A stretch of DNA of 64,000 nt from Labilibaculum sp. (GTDB taxonomy: Bacteria > Bacteroidota > Bacteroidia > Bacteroidales > Marinifilaceae), in NCBI GenBank assembly GCA_016342745.1, contig JAEINT010000001.1, forward strand, positions 470,874 to 534,873. Reading direction: 5' to 3'. The position numbers were made by a program, and so were the translations under genes. Every line of letters begins with the position of its first letter. Position 1 is the first letter of the stretch. Below are positions 18,477 to 26,169 of this stretch, piece after piece. The notes beneath the pieces were generated by a model. The model saw only the letters and a program-made list of their open reading frames with translations. It was not told where the DNA came from and did not search any database.

Positions 18477-18716
18477 TTAGGCATTTTCCAAAATACGAAA
18501 AGCGCTATTTAGAATTGTTGTGTCATCTAGTTCAACAATACCGCCATAAGGTCCTTGTTCAACGTGAATTCCAGTGCTTTTACCTTTTGTTCCACCAAAA
18601 TAATTCCTAACTGTTTCTACTTCTAATTGTAATTCTTCCGCAATCCTTTGCATACTTCCATCTGGCAAACGATCTTTAATCTTTCTCAACTCATTGAATG
18701 TTATGGTTTTAGTCAT
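18477..18716 (-). CDS. Small DNA-binding-like protein (HTH-type), function unknown
   Basis: A 79-aa soluble protein with the helix-turn-helix-like stretch GSMQRIAEELQLEVETVRNYF, in which a helix with a conserved Ala-Glu is followed by a recognition-like helix. A Gly-rich loop (FGGTKGKSTGIHVEQGPYGGI) and a short acidic C-terminal segment follow. It is charged and has no signal or membrane segment. I do not know a named family, though similar small proteins seem common in Bacteroidota. It converges on rex and stands alone. A nucleic-acid-binding role is inferred only from the HTH-like pattern. Confidence 0.75.
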   Translation of the reverse strand: MTKTITFNELRKIKDRLPDGSMQRIAEELQLEVETVRNYFGGTKGKSTGIHVEQGPYGGIVELDDTTILNSAFRILENA

Positions 18717-18813
18717 ATGCTCTAAAGTTTTTATTAATGGTTAGAAATTGATTTGCCCTTTAAATTTAGCGAAAGAATTTGTTAATTTAAAATTATTTCA
18801 ATGTTAAAAAATG

Positions 18814-20172
18814 TTAAAATGTAAGTGTGAAACTAGTTTTTTCATTAGGAACAGATTGTGCAGTTATTGTTCCGCCATGCAATCGTAAAATTTGTTTTGA
18901 TAGACTTAAACCAATTCCAGAACCTTTTGGTTTGGTGGTAAAGAATGGGATAAATACCTTGTCTAATACTTCTTTAATAATCCCTTGTCCATTATCGCTA
19001 ATTTGAATTGATATCCGCCCTCTTTTATTCATAAAGGCTTTCATCTCTATTTTAGGATTTTCGGTTTGTTCTAAAGCGTGTATCGAGTTTTTAATAAGAT
19101 TGATGAGTACCTGCTCTAATAATTGTTCGTCGGCCGAAAGTTCAATAGACTCTGGATTGATACTGATATCGCATTCGATGCCTTTTCTTTTTATTTCTTC
19201 GGCCATTAAGCGATGAATGTTATCGAATAATTTTTGAACCTGAAAAATGCCAAAGCTAGGTTTTGGTATTTTGGTAAGGTTGCGATAGGTATCAACAAAA
19301 TGCAAAAGACCTGAACTTCTTTTGTGAATGGTTTCAAGAGCCATTTTAACCTCGTTTAATGTTTCTAGATCGTCATCTTGGAACTTGTTAGTGTTGTTTG
19401 CACCAAAGTCATCTAAGATTGTTGTAAGCGTTGTAGAAAGCGATGAGATCGGCGTAATGGAGTTCATGATTTCATGCGTCAATACTCGAATCAATTTTTG
19501 CCATGATTCAATTTCTTGTTCTTCCAATTCGTATTGGATGTTTTTAATTGAAACCAAAACAACTTGTCTGTTATTGATTTTGAATTCGGTAGCATAAACT
19601 GACAGTTTCAGAATGTCTTCATTGTCGACGACTTTGATAAGTGTATTCTCACCATGCTTCAGGCTTAAAAGGTTGTCAACCAACTCTTGACTAAAGGAGC
19701 TTAAGTCTTGTATTTTCTTTAGATTACTAACTTGAAAGAGCTTTTTAGACGCATTGTTTATCATCTCTACTTTTCCATCTTTGTGAAAAGCAATTAAACT
19801 AATTCCAATGTGCTGTATTACGGTCTGCAGGTAAAAGTAATGTTCTTCTTTTTCCGCTCTTATTTTTTGAAAATCAGTAATAACGGCATTAAATGACTCT
19901 TGTAGTTTGTCAAACGAGCTACCAAGACCTTGGACTTGAAAGTTACGTGTGAAATCGGAGTATCGAATCGATTCAAGGAAATTCTTAAGTAAGCGGTTGG
20001 TTTTTTCCACATATTTAATAATTTCTATTATCTGATAAACGATGGCAATAAGAGTTAAGCTTGCAGTAAAGTATAAGCTCTTTTTTGCAACTAGATAAAA
20101 CAATAAGAATATCGTTGCAGAAAGAACGATAATTCTTATTATGAAATTGACACGGAAGCTTTTATAAACCAT
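18814..20172 (-). CDS. Sensor histidine kinase (AtoS/NtrB-like, membrane-anchored)
   Basis: A 452-aa inner-membrane kinase. Two N-terminal helices (about residues 9-26 and 32-50) with almost no periplasmic loop suggest it senses a signal in the membrane or cytoplasm. A HAMP-like linker and a PAS domain follow (HIGISLIAFHKDGKVEMINNAS is in two parts around residues 115-137). The phosphoacceptor His233 lies in RVLTHEIMNSITPISSLS. The ATP domain has NLIKNSIHALEQ, ISDNGQGI and GSGIGLSLSKQI. Its start overlaps the preceding sigma-54 regulator gene by 11 nt, so the two form a cognate pair. The divergent exporter operon is a likely target. Confidence 0.9.
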   Translation of the reverse strand: MVYKSFRVNFIIRIIVLSATIFLLFYLVAKKSLYFTASLTLIAIVYQIIEIIKYVEKTNRLLKNFLESIRYSDFTRNFQVQGLGSSFDKLQESFNAVITDFQKIRAEKEEHYFYLQTVIQHIGISLIAFHKDGKVEMINNASKKLFQVSNLKKIQDLSSFSQELVDNLLSLKHGENTLIKVVDNEDILKLSVYATEFKINNRQVVLVSIKNIQYELEEQEIESWQKLIRVLTHEIMNSITPISSLSTTLTTILDDFGANNTNKFQDDDLETLNEVKMALETIHKRSSGLLHFVDTYRNLTKIPKPSFGIFQVQKLFDNIHRLMAEEIKRKGIECDISINPESIELSADEQLLEQVLINLIKNSIHALEQTENPKIEMKAFMNKRGRISIQISDNGQGIIKEVLDKVFIPFFTTKPKGSGIGLSLSKQILRLHGGTITAQSVPNEKTSFTLTF

Positions 20173-21541
20173 ATTTTTCTAATCTGCGATAAAGAGATGT
20201 TCGAGTAAGGCCTAATTCGCCAGCCGCTTTTGAAATATTCCCTTTGTTTGTTTTTAAAACTTTTTGAATGATATTTTTTTCAACCTCTTCAAGATTATAA
20301 GAATCGAATTCTACATCTTCTTGACCATTTCGTTCAGTGCTAACTTGAAAATCATTAGGGTCTAGATTTCGATCATCAGCCATAATTATGGCGCGTTCCA
20401 TCAGGTGTTGAAGTTCCCTTACATTTCCTGGCCAACTGTAATCGTATAATTTATTTAAGCAGCCTTTCGAAAGCGGGTTAATTCCTTTTTTGTATTTCTT
20501 TGAATAGATTTCCAAAAAGTGATTTGCCAACAGTGGTATATCCTCATATCTCTCTCGTAGAGCAGGAAGTGTAATTTCAACCGTATTGATTCGATAGAGT
20601 AAATCCTGACGATATTTTTCTTCAGATGCCATTTGTTTTAGTTGCATGTTAGTAGCGCAAATCAAGCGGATATCAATAGGAATTGGTTTGTTTGATCCTA
20701 CGCGAATAACTTCTCTGCGTTCCAAGATAGTAAGTAGTTTTGCCTGCATTGGCAAACTCAAATTGCCTATCTCATCTAAAAATAAGGTTCCGCCAGATGC
20801 TATTTCAAATCTTCCTGGTCGATCGGTTCTTGCATCTGTAAAGGCACCTTTTACATGGCCAAATAATTCGCTTTCAAACAAGTTTTCATTAATTGACCCC
20901 AAGTCAACGCTTACAAAAACTTCATCTTTACGAGCTGAATTTCGATGTAATGCTCTGGCAACAAGTTCTTTTCCTGTGCCATTTTCTCCGAGAATTAAAA
21001 CATTGGCATCAGTAACCGCAACCTTAGTAATGGTAGAGAACACTTGCTGCATTTCAGGAGAAGTTCCAATAAAATCGTTAAAAGGTTGATCAAGAACAGC
21101 GTTTAATTCCTTTTGTTTGGTTTTCAATTCGCTAACTTCATCTTTCGATCTGCGTAATTTTATAGCTGAAGAAATTGTAGCAAGAAGCTTTTCATTTTGC
21201 CATGGTTTAAGTATAAAATCAGTAGCGCCAGCTTTAATTGCTTTGACTGATTTTTCAATATCACCATATGCCGTAATAAATAAAACAACAGCTTGTGGAT
21301 CAATTTCTAATATTTTGTTTAACCAATGATATCCTTCCTGTCCACTAATTGCATCTTTCGTAAAATTCATATCTAATAAAATCACATCGTAATGATCCTG
21401 TTTCATTAGTTTTGGAATCATTTCTGGATTAGATTCTGTATTGATTAATTCCACGTGTTGCTTTAGAAGAAGCTTTAAAGAGAAGAGGATGTCTTCATTG
21501 TCATCTATAGCTAGTATTTTTCCGTTTTTTTGATTTGCCAT
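20162..21541 (-). CDS. Sigma-54-dependent response regulator (NtrC/AtoC family)
   Basis: A 459-aa enhancer-binding protein. The receiver domain has acidic pocket residues near AIDDNEDI and phosphoacceptor Asp57 in VILLDMNF. The AAA+ domain carries Walker A GENGTGKELVARALH, the sigma-54 contact loop ELFGHVKGAFTDA (GAFTDA, a common variant of GAFTGA), GGTLFLDEIGNL and RLICATN. The Fis-type HTH is at the end (GNISKAAGELGLTRTSLYRRLEKYGL is the last 26 residues, quoted in two parts). It is translationally coupled to the kinase gene. A dyad and a sigma-54-like site lie in the 250-nt gap to the divergent exporter genes, which suggests control of that operon. Confidence 0.93.
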   Translation of the reverse strand: MANQKNGKILAIDDNEDILFSLKLLLKQHVELINTESNPEMIPKLMKQDHYDVILLDMNFTKDAISGQEGYHWLNKILEIDPQAVVLFITAYGDIEKSVKAIKAGATDFILKPWQNEKLLATISSAIKLRRSKDEVSELKTKQKELNAVLDQPFNDFIGTSPEMQQVFSTITKVAVTDANVLILGENGTGKELVARALHRNSARKDEVFVSVDLGSINENLFESELFGHVKGAFTDARTDRPGRFEIASGGTLFLDEIGNLSLPMQAKLLTILERREVIRVGSNKPIPIDIRLICATNMQLKQMASEEKYRQDLLYRINTVEITLPALRERYEDIPLLANHFLEIYSKKYKKGINPLSKGCLNKLYDYSWPGNVRELQHLMERAIIMADDRNLDPNDFQVSTERNGQEDVEFDSYNLEEVEKNIIQKVLKTNKGNISKAAGELGLTRTSLYRRLEKYGL

Positions 21542-21639
21542 AATTGAAAACTAATTTGTCGGTTCGGGTTATATTGTGTAAATATGAATTCAAGGTATCA
21601 TTATTAATTCAGAATTAAAAGAAAAATGTTCGCATACGT

Positions 21640-21670
21640 ACACTGTTTGTATTGTTTTCGTTCACAGTGT
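21640..21670. promoter_or_regulatory. Dyad, candidate enhancer site for the sigma-54 regulator
   Basis: ACACTGT (21640-21646) and ACAGTGT (21664-21670) are perfect inverted arms separated by 17 nt. With a one-base gap the repeat extends outward (ATAC-GT and its partner CATGTAT). The site lies 60 bp upstream of a -24-like TGGCA element and between the regulator and the exporter operon, a normal position for an NtrC-type upstream activating site. Function is inferred. Confidence 0.5.
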
Positions 21671-21729
21671 CATGTATATCAGTAGGTTTGACTTTTTTAA
21701 TGAATTGTTAATCAATGTTAAAAGTGTTT

Positions 21730-21745
21730 TGGCATGATAGTGGTT
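21730..21745 (+). promoter_or_regulatory. Weak sigma-54-like promoter before the exporter operon
   Basis: TTGGCA with TGGCA at 21730-21734 matches the -24 element exactly. After 6 nt, TGGTT stands where TTGCW is expected, so the -12 GC dinucleotide is missing. It is 47 nt before the start of the membrane-fusion gene. The divergent regulator makes it worth noting, but the -12 mismatch keeps confidence low. Confidence 0.3.
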
Positions 21746-21791
21746 ATATTCTGCATGTGTTTGAAAAAGGATTAAAGAAGTCAAAAAAATA

Positions 21792-23042
21792 ATGGATAGA
21801 ATTATCGAAAAGAAACCCTGGTATTTACAAAAGAAGAATTGGTATTTGGCAGGAGCTGTTTTAGCTGTAATTATATTATATGCAGCCTTTTTAGGAGAAC
21901 CAGGTTCTCGCTTACGAGTGGATAGAGATAAGTTATCGATCGCAGAAGTTCAATCGGATCATTTTCAGGAGTATATTGCTAGAACAGGGACGGTGAATCC
22001 GATAACCACTGTGTATTTAGACGCAATTGAAGGTGGTCGTGTTGAGGAGATTTTGTTGGAAGAAGGAAGTATGGTCCAAAAGGGAGATGTCATTCTTCGT
22101 TTAAGTAATTCAGAGTTAAATCTTCAAATTTTGAATTCGGAAGCAGCTTTTACCGAACAAGTAAATCGATTAAGAGATACTCGTTTGAGTATGCAGCAGG
22201 ATCGTTTGAGTATTAAAAGAAGCTTGTTGGACATTGAATTGAGTTTGTCTAAAAGTAGAAGAGCTTTTAAAAGAAATAAAATCTTTTATGAGAAGGATCT
22301 TATTTCTAGGGAAGAATTCGATGAATCTAATGATAATTTTAAATATTTTCAGCAATCAAAGGATCTACTGTTGTTGAGACAAAGAACAGATTCCTTAGCA
22401 AGAACAATACAGATTCAACGTTTGGATGCCAACCTAAGAAATATGGAAAATAATCTTGAGTTGGTTCGTGCAAAACTTCAGAATTTGAATGTTAAAGCTC
22501 CTGTTACAGGTCAGTTAGGTTCCCTAAATGCAGAATTAGGTGAGTCGAAGGCTAGAGGTCAGCGATTAGGACAGGTTAATGTTCTTGATAATTATAAAAT
22601 TAATGCCATGGTGGATGAGCTTTACATTGCTCGTTTAAGTAAGGGATTAAAAGCTAAATTTAAATTTAGTGGCAAAGAGTATAATTTGATAGTATATAAG
22701 GTTTATCCTGAAGTTCGGGGTGGTCAGTTTGAGATTGATATGAAATTTATTGGAGAATTACCTTCTGGTATTCGAACAGGACAAACTTTTCGAACAAAGA
22801 TTGAACTTGGCGAGCCTAGAGAGGCGATATTGATTCCTCGTGGTGGATTTTTTCAAAGTACTGGTGGACAGTGGATATTTGTTATTGATCCAAGTGGCAG
22901 TTTTGCAATCAAAAGAGCAATTAAATTAGGCAATCAAAATCCGAAATACTATGAAGTTTTAGAAGGATTAGCCCCAGGAGAAAAAGTTGTTGCTAACGGG
23001 TATGAATCATATGGTGATGTTGATAAGTTGGTCTTAAAATAA
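21792..23042 (+). CDS. Periplasmic adaptor (HlyD/MacA-type membrane fusion protein)
   Basis: A 416-aa membrane fusion protein with a single N-terminal transmembrane helix (about residues 17-32, YLAGAVLAVIILYAAFLG). A first half-lipoyl segment contains VEEILLEEGSMVQKGDVILRLSNSEL, here split by position at residues 80-108. A long coiled-coil hairpin (about residues 110-230) and the second lipoyl half VKAPVTGQLGSLNAELGE follow, then a beta-barrel ending in GLAPGEKVVANGYESYGDVDKLVL. It would bridge an inner-membrane ABC transporter to an outer-membrane channel. No TolC homologue is in the window. The permease gene starts 4 nt after its stop, so they form an operon. Confidence 0.9.
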   Translation: MDRIIEKKPWYLQKKNWYLAGAVLAVIILYAAFLGEPGSRLRVDRDKLSIAEVQSDHFQEYIARTGTVNPITTVYLDAIEGGRVEEILLEEGSMVQKGDVILRLSNSELNLQILNSEAAFTEQVNRLRDTRLSMQQDRLSIKRSLLDIELSLSKSRRAFKRNKIFYEKDLISREEFDESNDNFKYFQQSKDLLLLRQRTDSLARTIQIQRLDANLRNMENNLELVRAKLQNLNVKAPVTGQLGSLNAELGESKARGQRLGQVNVLDNYKINAMVDELYIARLSKGLKAKFKFSGKEYNLIVYKVYPEVRGGQFEIDMKFIGELPSGIRTGQTFRTKIELGEPREAILIPRGGFFQSTGGQWIFVIDPSGSFAIKRAIKLGNQNPKYYEVLEGLAPGEKVVANGYESYGDVDKLVLK

Positions 23043-23046
23043 GCTA

Positions 23047-25395
23047 ATGCTGAAAATTCTATTGAATACCGTTTTGAGAAGTCTGTACCGACAAAAAGTT
23101 TATTCTTTGGTGAATATTTTAGGTTTGGCAACAGGTATAACTTGTACTTTACTCATTTTAATATGGGTTGATTACGAAACGGGCTTTGATGATTTTCATG
23201 AGAATATCGATCAAGTTTATAGCGTTTATGAGAATCAAAATTATGCAGATGGCGATGTTTTTTCTGTTTATTCAACACCTTCACCATTAGCAGAGTCAAT
23301 AAAGAAATCATTTCCAGAGATTAACTATTCTACTCGATTGGTTAGTACATGGGGACAATTGATTCTATCTGTTGATGGAGAAAGTTTTGTGGAGAATGGC
23401 GGTAAGGTTGTAGATCCTGATTTTTTTAAAATTTTCTCATTCCCAATAATAAAGGGGGAGAAAGAAAATCCTTTAAAGAGTGATTATTCAATTGTTCTTA
23501 CGGAGAAATTGGCGAACAAATATTTTGGAGATCAAGATCCAATTGGAGAATTAATTGAAGTTAATTCAAAATATAGATATGAGGTTACTGCTGTTATTCA
23601 GAATCCTCCAGCAAATTCATCAATTAGTTTTGATTTTTTGATTCCCTTTTCTTTTTTTGAAGATTTTTGGGAGTATGATTTATCAGATTGGGAAGCAAAT
23701 TCTTTTCATACTTTTATTAGGCTAGGGGAAGATGCAAAGCCAGTTGGTATTTCTGAGAAATTAAGGAAATTTATCAAAGCTAGAATTCCAAGTTCTAACG
23801 TTGAATTAGCATTGCAAGCATTTAGTAATTATCACCTTCATGCCATTGATGACAGCCGAGTAGGTGGAGTTTGGTATGTTCGTGTATTTTTGTTTGTTGC
23901 GGTTTTAATACTGCTTATTGCTTGTTTTAATTACATGAATTTGGCAACAGCTCGATCAGAAAGAAGATCAAAAGAGGTTGCGATACGTAAGGTTGTCGGC
24001 GCCCAAAGAAAAGGTCTGATAAGTTTATTTTTGGGAGAGTCGATCTTTTTTACTTTCATATCCTTAGGAATAGCAATTGTTTTGGTTGAGTTATTGTTGC
24101 CTGTTTTTAGTGATTTGACCAATAGGAGTTTAAGTTTGAGCTTTAGTGATTTTAATTTTTTGTTTAGTGTTGGTCTAGTTGTATTTCTAACAGGAATTGT
24201 TTCAGGAAGTTATCCTGCTTTATTTTTGTCCTCTTTTATACCTATTCAGGTGGTTCGAGGTGGATTAAGAAAAGATTCAGCCCGTCTGCGAAGAGTTTTG
24301 GTTGTAATTCAATTTACAATGTCGATCATACTCTTTATATGCTCTGGGATTATATATCAGCAATTGAAGTTTTTGCAGGAGTCAGATATTGGCTACAATA
24401 AAGATGATTTGATTTATATTGAAATGGGTGATGATTTTGAATCGGTATATGCTGATTTGAAAAAGGAGTTGGTTAAGATTTCTGGCGTTTCGTGGATTAC
24501 AGCAGCCAATCAAATGCCGGTTAATTTTAGCAATTCAACCTGGGATGTTGAATGGCCAGGGAAATTAGTTAGTTCAGAAGATGTATTATTTCAATTGTCT
24601 TTTGTCGATTACGATTTTATTGAAACCTTTGAAATGGATGTTATTCAAGGAAGAGGTTTCTCAAAAATACATGGAGAGGATAGTTTAAAGTTTATCATCA
24701 ATGAGTCGGCAGCTCAAAAAATGAATATGATTCAAACAATTGGTGAATCTGTTACCATTTGGGGATATTCGGGAGAGGTGATTGGGATCGTAAAAGATTT
24801 TAATTTTAACAGTTTACAAGTAGGTGTTGAGCCATTAATAATGATGCGTCAACCAGATGCTTTCAAATATATTGGCATACGAATAGCTGATGATGCACAG
24901 CCAATAATAAATAAAATAAGAAGAGTATGGGATCAATTGGTTCCAGATATTCCTTTTACTTACAGATTTCTTGAAGAGGATTTTAAATATTTTTACTTGG
25001 CAGAATCTAGAATGAGTAAGATATTTTTATCCTTTACATTGATTGCATTTATTATATCTAGTTTAGGATTATTCGGATTGGTGTCTTTCGTTACAGAACG
25101 AAAGTCAAGAGAAATGGCACTACGAAAAGTGTTTGGAGCAAATATGGATATTGTATTTAGTTTGTTGTTGAAGGAATTTTTTAAGTGGGTGATGTTATCA
25201 AATGTAATTGCATGGGTACTGGCGTATTTTGCAATGGAATGGTGGTTAAAAGGATTTGCGTATCGAATAGATATTGGGATTGGAATTTTTATTTTGGCAG
25301 GAGTGATTTCATTATCAATAACTTTGTTAACGGTATATCGACAAATTTATAGCTTAGCGCAAAAAGCACCTGCAAGAATATTAAAATATGAATAA
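23047..25395 (+). CDS. FtsX/MacB-type ABC transporter permease (first)
   Basis: A 782-aa inner-membrane permease of the double FtsX type common in Bacteroidota. The N-terminal helix (about residues 17-38) is followed by a periplasmic MacB-PCD domain (DYETGFDDFHENIDQVYSVY onward), then FtsX core helices after the ARSERRSKEVAIRKVVGAQRKG motif. A second periplasmic domain and a last FtsX block with RKSREMALRKVFGANMD complete it. Both R-K-x-x-G-A signatures are the cytoplasmic coupling segments. No ATPase is fused; the partner ATPase follows 25 nt later. The cargo is unknown. Such systems can move lipoproteins, peptides or transduce force. Confidence 0.9.
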   Translation: MLKILLNTVLRSLYRQKVYSLVNILGLATGITCTLLILIWVDYETGFDDFHENIDQVYSVYENQNYADGDVFSVYSTPSPLAESIKKSFPEINYSTRLVSTWGQLILSVDGESFVENGGKVVDPDFFKIFSFPIIKGEKENPLKSDYSIVLTEKLANKYFGDQDPIGELIEVNSKYRYEVTAVIQNPPANSSISFDFLIPFSFFEDFWEYDLSDWEANSFHTFIRLGEDAKPVGISEKLRKFIKARIPSSNVELALQAFSNYHLHAIDDSRVGGVWYVRVFLFVAVLILLIACFNYMNLATARSERRSKEVAIRKVVGAQRKGLISLFLGESIFFTFISLGIAIVLVELLLPVFSDLTNRSLSLSFSDFNFLFSVGLVVFLTGIVSGSYPALFLSSFIPIQVVRGGLRKDSARLRRVLVVIQFTMSIILFICSGIIYQQLKFLQESDIGYNKDDLIYIEMGDDFESVYADLKKELVKISGVSWITAANQMPVNFSNSTWDVEWPGKLVSSEDVLFQLSFVDYDFIETFEMDVIQGRGFSKIHGEDSLKFIINESAAQKMNMIQTIGESVTIWGYSGEVIGIVKDFNFNSLQVGVEPLIMMRQPDAFKYIGIRIADDAQPIINKIRRVWDQLVPDIPFTYRFLEEDFKYFYLAESRMSKIFLSFTLIAFIISSLGLFGLVSFVTERKSREMALRKVFGANMDIVFSLLLKEFFKWVMLSNVIAWVLAYFAMEWWLKGFAYRIDIGIGIFILAGVISLSITLLTVYRQIYSLAQKAPARILKYE

Positions 25396-25420
25396 GTGAA
25401 TTTTTATAAAAGATAAAGCT

Positions 25421-26104
25421 ATGATTAATACTAAAAATTTGGTTAAAGTTTTCAGGACTGATGAAGTGGAAACAACAGCATTGAATAATGTCAATCTGGA
25501 AATTAATCAGGGAGAATTTGTAGCCATTATGGGACCCTCCGGATGTGGTAAATCTACTTTGTTAAATATTATTGGTTTGCTTGATAACCCTAGTGAGGGA
25601 GAACTTCATTTTGCTGGCTTTCAGGTTGAAAATTATACAGAAAGACAAAGAACGAATTTGCGTAAAGAGAATATTGGTTTTGTTTTTCAGAGTTTTAATC
25701 TAATTGATGAGTTGACTGTTTTTGAGAATGTTGAATTGCCTCTTTTGTATATGAAAGTTTCAGGTTCGGAACGAAAAAGAAGAGTGAATGAAGCATTAGA
25801 AAGAATGAACATTGCCCACAGAGCTAAGCATTTTCCACAGCAGCTTTCTGGAGGACAGCAGCAAAGAGTCGCCATAGCGCGTGCAGTTATTTCAAATCCA
25901 AAATTAATCTTGGCCGATGAGCCTACTGGTAATTTAGATTCGGCAAATGGAGAAGAGGTAATGAATTTGTTAACTCAATTAAATGAAGAGGGAACAACAA
26001 TAATCATGGTAACTCACTCACCTTCTGATGCCGATAGAAGTCATCGAATTATTCAATTGTTTGATGGGCATGTTGTAACAGAAAATATGAGACAAAAACT
26101 ATAA
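25421..26104 (+). CDS. ABC transporter ATP-binding protein (LolD/MacB type)
   Basis: A 227-aa ATPase of the MacB/LolD/FtsE group. It has Walker [14 protein letters not shown] near residues 37-49, Q-loop [23 protein letters not shown] signature [14 protein letters not shown], Walker [13 protein letters not shown] and switch His in MVTHSP. The [12 protein letters not shown] string is typical of this group. It lies between the two large permease genes, so one ATPase dimer may serve either two separate permease homodimers or one heterodimer. All catalytic motifs are intact. Confidence 0.95.
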   Translation: MINTKNLVKVFRTDEVETTALNNVNLEINQGEFVAIMGPSGCGKSTLLNIIGLLDNPSEGELHFAGFQVENYTERQRTNLRKENIGFVFQSFNLIDELTVFENVELPLLYMKVSGSERKRRVNEALERMNIAHRAKHFPQQLSGGQQQRVAIARAVISNPKLILADEPTGNLDSANGEEVMNLLTQLNEEGTTIIMVTHSPSDADRSHRIIQLFDGHVVTENMRQKL

Positions 26105-26169
26105 ATAATTAATATTCGTATGATGGACTCGTAGAGAATAAATATCCTCATTAATTTAATTGAACAAGA

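Noticed and set aside
20646..21089. 147-aa plus-strand frame inside the sigma-54 regulator gene
   Set aside because: Antisense to a clear AAA+ gene; its codons mirror the conserved motifs.
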